DNA of 64,000 nucleotides from Botryosphaeria dothidea (GCA_011503125.2 WWBZ02000062.1:3658001-3722000); one strand, 5' to 3'; counted from the first letter of the stretch, positions 48,376-59,994 are shown. Notes: generated from the sequence alone by a model not told the origin. Made by a program: numbers and translations.

Positions 48376-48853
48376 TATTACGGTGCAGCCTCCACAGGTT
48401 GAGGAAGTTGGGGATCAGCCCCGCTGGGAACGACAGAAGTCGGAACCCCGAGGGTCCGAGGTCACGTAACCTCCGCGATCAGTTGGACCTACCCGCTCAT
48501 TCGCCAAGACAAATAAGCGAGCAAGCCATCTAAGCGCTTCCCGCTCAGATGCTCCACCAGGCTTAGAAAGAATAGTAGTTAAGCGCAACACGCCAACTGA
48601 GCACATAGATTATAGACACTCTCCTACGTGTATATAAACCACACTCCTTAGATAGCTTTGACCTTCGTGGTCAACTTTAATAACAATTTAGCACTAATTG
48701 TTAGTAACAAGGCCTTCGCACGCAGTGCTCAGTCTTCAGTCGTCTACTCGTTTCTCACGTACCTCTTCTTGTACCCACTCAAGGAAAACCCTTCGACAGG
48801 TTTCCACCCTCTTTGGTGTTTGGATCCTTAGAGGTAGAGGCCCGCTCGTTACA
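48376..48853 (+). repeat. 3' LTR of chromovirus
   Basis: 478 bp, beginning TATTACGG (TG changed to TA) and ending CGTTACA, followed by the ACGGG duplication at 48854-48858. Confidence 0.92.
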
Positions 48854-49119
48854 ACGGGTCCCTATTACAGCCTTGCGGTCATAATTCATAAGTCAGTACT
48901 AAGTGATGTCCAATTCGAGGAATTGGCTCTTACACCCGACAAATCTCGTACCGCCCGCGCAGGAACGCCAGGCATCCGGCCTGGCGTTGGGACAGTTGTA
49001 TTTAGTCATTGCGCGTGCAATGGGCAGGGAGGAGATGATGTGGATAGCGCATAGCCATAGCAATAATGGGACGCAAGTCCAGCGTCGACGAGGCTGATCG
49101 GCCACGTGAAGGAGGCCTC

Positions 49120-49284
49120 TGATGGAATTTGCGCTTGATCGGTCGGAATCGATGAATGAATGACTTGATTGCTTGGTTGCTGAGGCGCTCGTGGTGTTGC
49201 TCCCAAGACGTCTCAGAATGAATGACTAAGCTAATATGCTATCCAATAACAGATAACGGAGGTGATTGAGCTCATTTTCCATCA
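49120..49284 (-). mobile_element. 165-bp TG...CA element, copy B (solo-LTR-like)
   Basis: Reverse orientation relative to copies A and C. Flanked by perfect 5-bp duplications GCCTC (49115-49119 and 49285-49289). It lies 15 bp upstream of the split membrane-protein gene's start codon. Confidence 0.9.
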
Positions 49285-49289
49285 GCCTC

Positions 49290-49672
49290 ACAGGCGGCCA
49301 TAGATGCATCTTACTGCAGCGTCTCGATGCTGTGTCGTCGGAAGCCAAGGCAAGGCTGCGGCCGGGTGGCTGCAGCGTAGCTGATTGTCAATAGCGGCTT
49401 TGCAGAGCTATCGGGTGATAGTCACTACGGCCGTTGATGTGCCGGAATGAATTTTTACACATTGTTCAATGCTACATACCAGCGATAGCTTCGCTTCAAG
49501 CCGGATTGACCTTCATAGATTGGTTTTAAGTTTATCATTTTTTTAGAAGCGAATCAATATAAGGGACTACGTATTCCGCCTAGGAAAAAGAAAAAAGAAC
49601 GAAATGAGTGTGGCTTAAAACCAAAAATGAATCGTTACGCAACGTGAAAAAAAACGACGTGTTCTGCGTTGC
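49290..49672. other. Intergenic
   Basis: Between copy B and the 3' end of the chitin-binding gene. No gene recognised. Confidence 0.4.
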
Positions 49673-50815
49673 CTAAAAGCCAAGCATCAAACCCACCACG
49701 GAAAAGAAGGCAAACACTATGCGGCAAGGCAGTAGGACGTGGCGTTCAGCCGCAGAAGCCGAAGTGCTGGCCGCGGGCGGTGACGCTGCCGTGGAGGACT
49801 GCGTGCTATTGTTATTGCAGCCACTCTGGCACCCTTGATCACAGTGAGCACTAGAGTTTCCACAGAACCTGTAAGCCAAGAATAAGCAAAATTCACTAAT
49901 ACTAGTCTGCTAGGAAAAGCTAACCCGGCACTCGAGCAAAATGGCCCATAATTATAGACGCCATACACCTTAAACGCGTCAGCGCTGGCGGTGGACGAGC
50001 AAATGGCGTTGCGGTATGCTGAGCCACACTTGCCGTCGCATCGAGGACTCGTGCCCTCCGGTGACCAGCTGCATTCGGGGAAGTTGCCGAGCGGAAAGCT
50101 GTTGGACTTGCATTGGCCGTAGTCTTCCTGACAAGTTGGTGGTTCGCAGTACTGATCTCCGTCGCCGCAAAAGCCTCCAGAACTGTTACTCAATCAGATA
50201 TTGTGGAACGGTGCGAGAAAGAATTCACCGCTGGTTTTCTTATTATTTGATGGAAAATGAGCTCAATCACCTCCGTTATCTGTTATTGGATAGCATATTA
50301 GCTTAGTCATTTATTCTGAGACGTCTTGGGAGCAACACCACGAGCGCCTCAGCAACCAAAAAGCAATCAAGTCATTCATTCATCGATTCCGACCGATCAA
50401 GCGCAAATCCCATCATTATTGCTACTGAGGTCTGCTATATACGTATGATGATCGGATTTACGGAAATACGCATAATCGGGGTAAATGAGGTGTGTAGGGG
50501 TAAGTGTATGGTGCGGCAAAAAAGCAAAGAAAGAACGCGTGTATAAGCAAAAGCAAAACAAAACACGTGATTACGGGCCAATGTGGTTGACAGATATATT
50601 CTGCAGCGAGAGCGCACGAACGCTCAGTATCACCTGCAACATGGCAAAGTCCCATTCATGAGACACATTCTTCCGTTGCCGGTACCACATTGGCCATCGG
50701 TAGTAAGTGGATACTTGCCTGGAGAACTCGGCGCCGTTGAATTCGTCGAGTTGCTCCCTTGAGCTGCGGTATAGAAAGCTAGAATTAGCGGCTGGAGGAA
50801 TACGAAAACGTGCAT
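49673..50815 (-). CDS. Chitin-binding (hevein-type) surface protein, probable GPI anchor
   Basis: Carbohydrate-binding family 18 protein likely at the cell surface. Exons in coding order: 50815-50634, 50182-49925 and 49868-49673; 211 residues. A signal peptide (MHVFVFLQPLILAFYTAAQG) is followed by one hevein-type domain (GQCGTGNGRMC, PCC, GGFCG, YC, CQEDYGQC), spanning the first intron. A second cysteine-rich part ends YGPFCSSAGFCG with a CDQGCQSGC tail. A Ser/Ala-rich stretch and a C-terminal hydrophobic segment (IVFAFFSVVGLMLGF) resemble a GPI signal. The first intron is 451 bp because it contains the 168-bp copy C; others are about 56 bp. An ATG 24 bp upstream is in frame but would precede the signal peptide. 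Such proteins can bind or mask chitin. Confidence 0.75.
50248..50415 (+). mobile_element. 168-bp TG...CA element, copy C (solo-LTR-like)
   Basis: Same family as A and B with three extra A residues. Flanked by perfect TTATT duplications (50243-50247 and 50416-50420). Lies inside intron 1 of the chitin-binding gene. Confidence 0.9.
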
Positions 50816-51109
50816 GGCTGCAGTATTGCGAGGTTTCAACGTTTTCCGAGTTGCTGGAGAGAGTCACAACGGCCCAGGCTCCACGGACTGCGCACTAAGA
50901 CTTATGTACGAAACACGAGGCTCTTGCTTAGCCAAGTAGGCGTTTTGATAACCCAGCCTCGATGGGTCCCAGCAAAGTTCAAATCCGGAAAGTAAGCGAC
51001 AATCAGCTGAGGTTTGACGCAATCTCACTGCATACCCGTCGTGTCTCCCGTCCACACAGCCTCGTTAAGGCAGATACGTCCTACAAGTGGATCCGGAGCT
51101 TGCCGATTG

Positions 51110-52159
51110 CATCATCAATCCTGATATGATACGCTTGAGCCAAAGTTTCCATCAAAGACGCAATCGCTAAAGGTAGACTAGATGGCATCGGCACCACGTT
51201 CGAGGACGTACACATGAGTCCAGCAGTCATCCAGATCTCGAAATCCTCAAGCTGACGATCGAGCAACCCTCGCAGTTCAGTTATGGAATTCTGTCAAGAT
51301 GCGCCCCTCCAGATATTTTGCTGTACGGTGCCCCAGGCACGGGAAAGACGCTACTCGCAAGAGCACTCGCAAGGCACACCGACGCCAAGACGATCGCCTT
51401 GTTTGGCGCAGATATCCGGTCGAAGTATGTTGGCGACGGCGAGAAGAAGATCAGCCGGATCTTCGCCTTCGCGCGCAAGAATTACCCTTTCATGATCTTC
51501 ATCGATGAGGCGGATGCACTCTTTCGTTCGCGCTCCTCGGACACAATCAGCAGAGGTCATTTGGAGGATATCAATCACTTCCTAATAACGGCATTACCTC
51601 TAGCCGTTGCGATAATCCTATCGTTATTGCAGCGACCAACTGACCATTCGACATCGACGAGGGAATCATACGCCGTTTGGGAAAGCGAATCGTTGTTGAT
51701 ATTCCGGACATTGCCGCTCGGGAGCAAATCCTGAAGATACACCTTGAGGGTGAAACGCTTGCAGCTGACGTGGACTTGTCGGAGCTTGCAAAGGCAACTC
51801 CAGAGTACACCGGCTCTGATCTCAAGGATCTCATCTACGAGGCAGCTATCATCGCGGTGCGTCAAGGCCAACACCGCTCTCGGCTCGGGGCGGACGCCCA
51901 CCCACCCCACACGACCTCGCCAGACAGTGCCGGAGAATCTCACCAGCAGGAAGCATCCGAAACGCCTTCGGTCGACTGGGCATCTGGCCGCATCATCTGC
52001 AAGGCCCATTTGATTGAGGCGAAGCACACTATTCACGCATCACCAAAGTCTGAAACAATTTCGAGGATCAGGGAATTCCACAATAAATTTGGTAACACAT
52101 CTCAGGGAAGACAGAGGGTAGGAGCATGCGTTTTTAACAAAATAAAAAACCTAGTCTAA
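51110..52159 (+). pseudogene. AAA+ ATPase pseudogene
   Basis: Single AAA module of the type found in Msp1/ATAD1-like and related fungal proteins. Blocks: TTFEDVHMSP near 51200 before the core, Walker A GAPGTGKT at about 51330, FGADIRSKYVGDGEK, Walker B MIFIDEADALF at about 51495, then after a frame change near 51585 NPIVIAATN, an in-frame TGA where Arg is expected (CGA to TGA; near 51642), PFDIDEGIIRRLGKR (arginine finger region), and the lid TPEYTGSDLKDLIYEAA. A third frame change lies upstream of Walker A near 51290. The gene cannot give a full protein. The C-terminal 160 codons (51677-52159) remain open. Confidence 0.7.
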
Positions 52160-55100
52160 GGTTCATGGATCGAATTGGATTGCATTAATCTATTCATTCT
52201 ATGGTGTCTTCTTTGGAGACACAAGAACCCTCTTGTGTACATTCTCTTACCACTCGTCCCTTATTACTTTGCCATACTTCTAGCCTAGATCCAATCAACA
52301 ATCGCTACAGTATAGGATCAAAAAAAGCCTTACAAATGCAGTACGAAACTAGATATACTTACGATTTTCTAATTTACGTTGACTGAACATGATACGAACG
52401 TGAATAAAATCTTAGATTGTGTTAGGAATAGTCTTATTTTGCGACGGATCCGCGCTCTCATTCCGCTACCTTAGCTCTTATTTTTTACCCACGCGAACCC
52501 TGCTCTGCCACTGGCAATGGCAAGCACAGGGGCCATCGAGGATGCCGTGAGGCTTCTGATGGGTTGTGAAGTTGCTGGCTTGATCCGATACCCACGTCTT
52601 AGCGCCCATCCCTTCCCTCCGAACCAGGCCTCGCACACCTCATCTCATGTCACCACGACAAGCCTCGTATCCTCATCGGTATCGACATCGTCGATTTTGG
52701 TAGTCCCATTTTATCGATCAGAAGTTCGGTTGATCCGGCAGACAGCACTGCTGCAATTTCGTTGCATCCTCAACTGGCCCGCCGCACCACGTTGTCGCCT
52801 TCACCAGCGGCTTAGCAGCTTGGGAGCATCTGCCTCTGTTTTCATGGGCCGTGCCAAGTGCTATTCTGGTGAAGCAGCCCTGTCACAGTTTGAGTGGGCA
52901 AGCGCATCGAGCAAACACCCTCACGAGCAGGGGCACGAAGATTAAATCGCCGTGCATAGGCTTTGAAGCTTTGTCAGGAGCGGACTCGATACGGGTTTCG
53001 TGTTCGAACAGTGCGCCGGCGAGCTGCCCGCAGCTCTCACCATCTCATTGCGCCGCATACAGGTCCGTTTAATTCAGTCTTTTCTTCGCCGGTATAAAGA
53101 AAAAAGGAAACAAGACATCCGATTTATGTACATAGCACGAGATAAACGCTCAGGGATGGAATGACGGCGCAACGAGCCGTCTAAAATGGATTTGATGTAA
53201 TTGGCGGCGAACATTGGGCGAAAGGATGGGAGACATATCTACAAGATTTCGCAGTTTTTTTTTTTTTCGCGTAGATGCTAGCATCGAGGGTGCAGTAGCA
53301 GCTGAGAAAACCGAGTCAGGGTAATTTGGGAAAAGAAATGTGCATGCTTTGGCTGATTGTGCTTTTGGCTCGGTAAAGCTCCTTACGATTGCCAAAGCTT
53401 CATGAAGGCTCAAACTTCGCATGTTTAACCGTCCCCCTTCTCAATGACGTCTTCGCCGACGTATCTTGCCTATTGACCCAAGAATTCCGAGCACGCTTTT
53501 AATGGTGTATTTCCTAGGAATGTGTGGAGGTTGATGGGGCTTTGTACACTGTCGTGACGCTCCTCCAGGGTCTCACGCGTGACTCCCATGGAAAAATCAT
53601 CTTGGTCCATGTTTGGATGGTCCCTCGGCTCGCACCGCTTGAGATTACGTCACTTTGCTTCTCCTTGGCTGCGATGATAGCCGACATGCTGTTGGTCGCC
53701 CACTTTACTCCGGGCTATTGCTTGGCAGTCTCTACTTGCTAGTCGACAGTCATGGTGCTCTGCTTGTAGTTATCGTCGGCAGGCATGGTTGTTCGGGATA
53801 GATGTTGGAGGTGGTGCGGAGTGATGGTGTCATCACAGTCGTCTCACAGGACGATAAGATTTTCGATGGGACGCTCGACAAAATCTTCGATTGGATCCCG
53901 ATAAGGTCCGCCAAATCTCTTCACCTGCTCCACTCTGGTATCCGCCCACACCACAGCTCCGCCCCGCGAGCCGCTGCACCGCCATTACTACGCCACCAAC
54001 ATGCGTTCCAGCGCGAAAGATGGCCGACTTTGACGCGGGCGTTGCGCGCACTAATGCCACCCCTTTTGCAATCGTGGGAGAGACCGCGACCCTGGCTGAC
54101 CTACAACTGCGCCGCTAGAAAAGCCCCCGGCCTCGTCTGCCGCAACTCCACTTCAAACAATCGCAGAATGTTCACGAATACTCCCAGACCATTGTCACCG
54201 ACCTGACTCGGGCCCATAGCAGCTGAGCGTCGACACGCTCATGGATGTCCATGATCGTTCCGTTCCATTCCCCGAAAATCTTTCACACATCACCATGACG
54301 CAGCGACGAGGGGCCACCAACGGTCTGTGAGGTTAATTGCAGCTCTCTCACGCTTACATTGGCTCACTTCTAACTTGTTTGTCATTAGTACCACAGTCAG
54401 GTTCCCGTGTTCCTTCCCTTAAACCTCGCAATCAACCTTACGTCCGCCTGTTCCTCGCCTCGCAAGCGCCAACGAACCCCCCGTTGTTTGTACCCGAGAA
54501 ACATAAGTGCGCGGCACACGGGCAATACCGCAGGGAGCAGATGATAATTCTGAGTGTGTTGGGCGAAGAAAGAGTGTGTGGGTTTGCAAGGTGGGAGTGG
54601 CGCTGGTTTTCCGCGTCGATGGTAACGTCTCTGGTGATGTGGCGATGTTCATGGACAGCCGAGGTCCAAGCCTGCCGTGCCATGTCTCCAGACATCGCAC
54701 TATTCTCAGTTGGTACATCCAATCGTCGGTGACTATGGCGCCGCTTCGCAGGCCCTAGCTCGACCCACATAGCTTTCTTGGGATGCGGATCAGTGGAAGT
54801 TCGAGCGCGCCTCTTGTTGTGCCTGGGAGCACCGGCAGATAAAGTGCATCCACCAAGCTTTGCAGCAGGCCGGTCTCGATGACTACAGTATATATGCCCG
54901 CGAACACCAACCCCAAGTCTGGCGCAGCGTCTTTCGTCAATTTCTGGCCCGCAGACGGCTAATGTGACGGTTTAGCCTCTGCAGCCGGATGGTGCAGCAC
55001 CTCCGCGGCTGAATGATGGGGAAATGACCGATCACGAACTCGTTCCTCAACACAATGCACCCGACAGCGGTATAAACGACTTGTCGCTGGACAGTGCCAC

Positions 55101-55984
55101 GGCGATGATACCATGGAAAGACGTGCCCGCTCCCGCAGCACGGCGCGATCTTGAAGGCAGCCGAGGTGGTTCAGATCCTTGTTGTATTGAGAGCTATCTA
55201 CTGGCCAGCTTAAATATACACAAAAACGATGCTGACTCGTGGCCAAGCGATCGTAATTACCCTGTGATTATTCAGTATTGCGATCGGCAGCTTGACAGCA
55301 TGCCTAAGGCACAATCTACCTAGATCTGCATGCGGGACGGGCCGCATCCGCGGTGCGGCAACGCCGAAGCCAATTACGCACAGGCGACGGCGCAGTAGAT
55401 ACTAGGGACGATGGGTGCGGCAGCCGTCGTACTCGAAGAACACTGGCCGCGGCGAGGGCCTGCCGCGGCGGACCTGTGGTAATGTTTGCGCGCGTAATGC
55501 GGCCGCGTCGCTAGTGATGCTACAGTGCAAACCTCGAAGTCCCTCTGGGCAGCGAGATCGGCGTCAGTGCGGGCGTTCGTTCCTCTCCATCTTCCCTTGT
55601 CCCCTCGTCCCCATCACCTCCGCCTCCATCCTTTCGCGGACCCCTCCCGTTCATACCACCACCGCCCTCTTTTTTTCGCACACCATCTCCCGTCGCCAAA
55701 ACTATGCCTCGCCTCTGCCTAGCACCTCTTGCGCAGTCGGTAACAGGACGGAGAGGGACAGCGACTCCTTAGCCGCCGTAACAACGGCTACCCTCATGAC
55801 ACCCCCGTGGCCCGCTTGTTTGCCCTACCATCTGTCCCACAACGATGGCACCAGAAAATATGGCCCGCCTCTCTCGTCCCAGTTTTGTTGCCTCCCCATC
55901 GCTCAAACCACCGCGACCCGCTTCCCCATACGCGTGTCTCGGCTTATAGCCGTCTCCAACCGCCCAATCGCAGTCAATAGGTAG
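52160..55984. other. Long stretch without recognisable genes
   Basis: Several GC-rich frames of 70-190 codons on both strands (for example 52517-52945, 54337-54732, 55415-55984) lack motifs and overlap each other, as expected by chance at this composition. A poly-T run lies near 53256-53267. No gene claimed. Confidence 0.4.
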
Positions 55985-56720
55985 CCTCCTTAACGACGAG
56001 GACCTCACGTTCCTAGATTCCAGCCTCGCTGACGCGGTCCGATACATACACCGGCGTGCTAGTGCCGCCGTCGCTGCCATCGAAGCCGCCGATAATAGCG
56101 TCAAGCTCAACGCTGCGCTTACAAGCCTCATCTCCGTCAAGAAGGAGGCTTTTAAGAAGCTCCTAAATGATACAATCGCAGAGTCAGACATGCCGTTCGG
56201 AGAGGTGAGCTCGAATGACGGTAAGGTTGCCCGAGGCTCTCGGGAGAGCGACGCTAATCAGTAACCGAATGTAGATGCGACGCACCAATACGAGCACGAC
56301 GCGTCCGATGACGGACAAAGCGACACTACTTCGTCCGACGGCGAGCGTAAGGTCGGACCCCCTCTGTCCGCCGCGGGACACGATGACGCAGAGCACGTCT
56401 CCTACGCCTCCAACCCCAACAACCCCCGTGGCTAACCGTGGACAGCACGAGTACGTTCGCCGATCTCCGTCGCATGTACTCGGTGTTTTATACCATCCAT
56501 CTACGCCGTCTCGACCGGCTCGTCCTGCGTCTGCCCTCTCCTCGTGGCCTCTCGGGACATGGTCCGCCGGCCGGGCCCTTTCACGTCCAGGCTTCCCCGG
56601 AAACAGACCGACCGCGCGATAGCCCGCTTCCACACGAGACGGCAGCCGAGTACGCGGAAATCGCGGGAGACGAGATATTTCTGACGGCTAAATATAGCAT
56701 GCGGAGAGGAGGGATCGTAA
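55985..56720 (+). other. Possible coding fragment, unassigned
   Basis: From about 55985 one frame reads as plausible protein: an Asp/Leu-rich start, AVRYIHRRASAAVAAIEAAD and a Lys-rich helix to about 56200, then an acidic/Ser-rich stretch with one stop near 56430. It could be part of a larger unknown gene or relic. No family recognised. Confidence 0.25.
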
Positions 56721-58381
56721 TGGGCTAAGTTGCGGGAGGCATCCGAGAGCAACTACCGTGGAGAAGGCTTGGCACTAGTGTTGCTTCCTGGAACCTATTT
56801 TTATTGTTCGGGGTATCCTTCCTCCAGTACTGTATGACGGCCATTTCTTATTCTTTGTGGGCGGAAATCGAAAGTTGACGGTAAGTTCCTAGCTTTTGTT
56901 TTCATTGCTTAGGGTATCCTTTCCTCTGGTAATACATTACCGGAACTTGCCGTTCTTTAGTTTACGTACGGAGAATAAAACTTTAGAGTTCTTTGGCACG
57001 CACCATATTTCCGTCACCATGGCCCGCCGTCGTGATGGGATTGACTTTTGGTAAGAGGCAGCAAATAAATACCTCGAAAGAGGCTCTGCTTCTAGCATAC
57101 CGTCGCACTGCCCGTGGCAGCATTGTAAGTATCTCTGTTCATGTAAGATAAGCGAACGAAGAGAGGAGACGGAAAAAGCTGGAAGTCGTGGAGCACGGTA
57201 ACGGAGCGGCCACGAGAGCGGCAACGAGAGCGGCAGGGCGGGACTGCAGTGGGTGGAGAGTGGATTAAGCGACAGGCGGCGGCATGCTGCTCGACGTCGC
57301 CGCGGTCCCGGTCTCAATGGCATGACGAGGGCCCAGCTCGGTTGCGTTTGCGCCTGCAGCTCCGGCTCCGGGCGGCCCGCGATGGCTATGTATATAACGA
57401 GATCGGCGCACGGCCTGGATGCAAGCAGCGACCAGCGAGTGACTGTCCGTCGGACAAAGACAACATTGACCGAATTCCGGCAAGGGCCCGCCCAGTCCTG
57501 CATGAAGAAGCGTTTCAAGTTGATGGCAATCCTTAAAGATGCGCTCTGGAAGGCTGCGAGGGTAATCCTTAAACCTAGAATTCTTCGGCATAGCTCCGTG
57601 AAGAAAGTTTTATACGCTTTCCTACTTCTCAAACCGTGACTCTACCACACCCGTTCGATCTCTTTGTGAAGGACTTGGCTTGGAACCTGTCCCAATTGCG
57701 CCAAAAAAAAATAGTTATCTACTACAGTCCAACAATGGACAGAAGGTAACATCCGCCTTGGGCGAAGCTTGCGGAGTGACCTGACAGGCGCATGCTAATG
57801 CATTCACAATATGCGGACAGGGTCATCAAATGCCTGCATCGCTTCGATGGCGACGCCAGCTGCAGGCTCGTAACCCTGGCGGGACCTGCAGCACCGGCAG
57901 CGCAAACGAAATATTTGCGACGTTTGTGACGTTGAGAACTTTCACGGCGCTCGCGCTCAAGGTCGTCAACGCTCTGGACGTTCTTAAAGCTTTCGACGTC
58001 GGCAAAAGCTACACTACCTATCACCGCACAAATCGTACCACTCCTTAAACCGTTGCTCAAGGTCACATACAATATCTACCATTATCAAGATATCCCTGTG
58101 TCGCTACCCAGGTTGCTCTAGCCAGGGCGGCTAGAAACACCTGCGGCGGAAGCATTTTTCCTGCTGTTCAAAGTTATTCTTGCAAAGATCAAAGCAAAAC
58201 TACAAAAGCTATGAGGTGAAAGAGTCAAGATAGTATGTGACTTCGGCCCCCCTTCGGTTCTGCGCATTGGCCCAAGGAATAGGAATACCCAAAGAGGGGG
58301 GGAAATTAGCAACGGCTTTTATATATAATCTCTCTCCTCTCACTCCAGGAATATCTCTCCGTTATCTTAACTTTGTTCAAA
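56721..58381. other. Intergenic; polygalacturonase promoter at the end
   Basis: No supported gene. TATATATAAT near 58319-58329 lies about 55 bp upstream of the polygalacturonase start and is its likely TATA box. Confidence 0.45.
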
Positions 58382-59637
58382 ATGGTTCGAGTCTCGGGCC
58401 TTGTTGCAGGCGCTAGTATGAGCGTTTCGTACGCCTTTGCTGCTCCTGCAGATTTTCTTGCTCCACCAGAGTTTCCTACTCCACCAGAGATCGCTAGTCC
58501 TCCAGGGCTGGCTGTTCCTCCAGGGCTGGCTGGTTCTCCAGAGCTCGCTGCAGGCGCCGCTTGTGTATTCACTACAGCTGTCCAGGCCATGACCGGCAAA
58601 GCCGGTTGCTCTGTCATCCGCCTCAACAGCATCGCTGTTCCTCCCGGTGTCACCCTTGATCTCACGGGGTTGAACCCAGGCACCCGTGTCATCTTCGATG
58701 GAGAGACCACCTTCGGCTACGCGAAATGGGCGGGCCCGCTCATTGCCGTCTCTGGTACTAACATCCAGGTATCCGGCACCTTAGGACACCTCATTAATGC
58801 CAACGGTCAATTGTGGTGGGATGGCAAGGGCAACGATAACATGAAGCCAAAGTTCTTCGCTGCACACAAGCTGCTTGGAAAATCCACGATCATGGGACTT
58901 CGAGTGAAGAACACGCCTGTTCAGGCTTTTTCGATTGACGGATCGAGTGGTCTCATTATCACGGACGTGATCATCAACAACGCCGATGGCGACAGGGGCA
59001 ATCTGGGCCACAACACGGACGGTTTCGACGTTAATCAATCCACGGATATCACCATCCAGAACTGCATCGTCACAAATCAGGACGATTGTCTCGCCGTCAA
59101 CTCTGGTTCCAATATCAAGTTCCTCAGCAACAGCTGCAATAACGGCCACGGTATCTCTGTCGGCTCTGTCGGCTTCCACACCAGCAACGTCGTCAATGGC
59201 GTGATCGTCAAAGGCTGCACCGTCCAGAACTCTCAGAACGGCGTCCGCATAAAGACCGTGGCTGGCGCGACCGGAAGCGTGACTGGTATGACATCCTCCC
59301 TCTGGAGCGACAAAGCACATACGCAGACACGATTCTGACTTTTGCTAAAACAGGCGTGACCTTCGACGACATCATACTCCAGAACATCTCAAAGGGCGGT
59401 ATCGTCATCCAGCAGGATTACCAAAACGGCAAGCCGACTGGCAAGCCCACCACCGGCGTGCCGATTGAGCAAGTTACCCTAAACAACATCCGCGGCAACG
59501 TCCTGCCCGGCGGCACCAACATCTACATCCTCTGCGCCAACTGCAGCAACTGGAGGGCGAGCTTGATCAGGGTCACCGGCGGCACAAATAGTAACGTGTG
59601 CGTAGGTGTCCCTACCGGTTCTGGCCTTCCTTGCTAA
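58382..59637 (+). CDS. Endopolygalacturonase (GH28), secreted
   Basis: Parallel beta-helix enzyme that hydrolyses polygalacturonan (pectin) in plant cell walls. Exons 58382-59285 and 59354-59637, one 68-bp intron; 395 residues. After a signal peptide (to about residue 20) lies a Pro-rich segment of roughly 35 residues built of PPE/PPG-type repeats, then the catalytic domain. All active-site motifs are present: NTDGFDV, NQDDCLAVN (catalytic Asp pair), GHGISVGS (His) and RIKT (substrate-binding Arg/Lys). The C-terminus ends in a family-typical Cys. The Pro-rich insert between signal and domain is longer than the short propeptide usual for the family. Intact and with a TATA box; likely induced during growth on plants. 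Confidence 0.9.
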
Positions 59638-59994
59638 GGGAGCGGTGGCGGCCGTCTTAATTCCCTTCCGTCCGTTAGTTAATATAAGTTTTGTCTTAAG
59701 TTCGCCGCCTTCTTATTACGGCGTAGCCTCTATATTATTAAATTAAAAAAAATTAAAAAAAAATAAAAAGTTGTCGAAAATTAGGTGAGACCTCTCGGTC
59801 TCGTTATTAAGTGAGGTTAGAAGGAATCTGAATTTCTGTCTGTGTGCTTCTGCCTGGTCTTGAAAGAGTACTACCTGATGCTTGCTTAGACAAGACTATA
59901 AATGCCGATTCTTACTACCGAGAGAATATTCGGGTGACTACTTGCGTTATCCCTGGTGGCTGTAAACAATGTTATTGCGAAGATGGTGGCAAGT
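59638..59994. other. Intergenic into repeat
   Basis: AT-rich 3' region of the polygalacturonase gene, then repeat-derived sequence. The last 40 bp resemble the primer-binding end of a chromovirus in reverse orientation. Confidence 0.4.

Larger units (their letters stand above)
40891..48853 (+). mobile_element. Ty3/gypsy chromovirus LTR retrotransposon, RIP-inactivated
   Basis: 7963-bp element with 478-bp LTRs, a 5-bp target duplication, a G8 polypurine tract (48362-48373) against the 3' LTR, and domain order gag, protease, reverse transcriptase, RNase H, integrase, chromodomain on the plus strand. Many in-frame TAG/TAA codons sit where CAG, CAA or TGG is expected, so no product can be made. 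It is inserted in a host membrane-protein gene. An extra minus-strand gene lies between integrase and the 3' LTR. Confidence 0.92.
39902..49105 (-). pseudogene. Cysteine-rich single-pass membrane protein gene split by a retrotransposon
   Basis: The minus-strand gene begins at 49105 with a signal peptide (MADQPRRRWTCVPLLLWLC...). Exon 1 is 49105-48934; exon 2 starts at 48871 and is cut at 48854 by the chromovirus, resuming at 40890/40885; it ends at 40358, and the last exon is 40308-39902. The ectodomain carries two FxGCC-x3-C-type cysteine motifs, one of them straddling the insertion. A Ser/Thr-rich stretch, one helix (GGVVGGALLIALLVFSI), a basic RRRRR stop-transfer and an acidic/proline tail follow. 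If the element and one copy of the ACGGG target duplication are ignored, the exons sum to 1125 bp with all phases agreeing, so the gene was intact when hit. Possibly a surface sensor; unproven. Confidence 0.7.

Noticed and set aside
52630..52720. Possible Hsp70-like start (ILIGIDIVDFG)
   Set aside because: The phosphate-loop motif is imperfect and no later Hsp70 block follows in any frame.
55415..55984. 189-codon plus-strand frame
   Set aside because: Ser/Pro/Arg-rich composition typical of GC-rich noncoding DNA; no domain.
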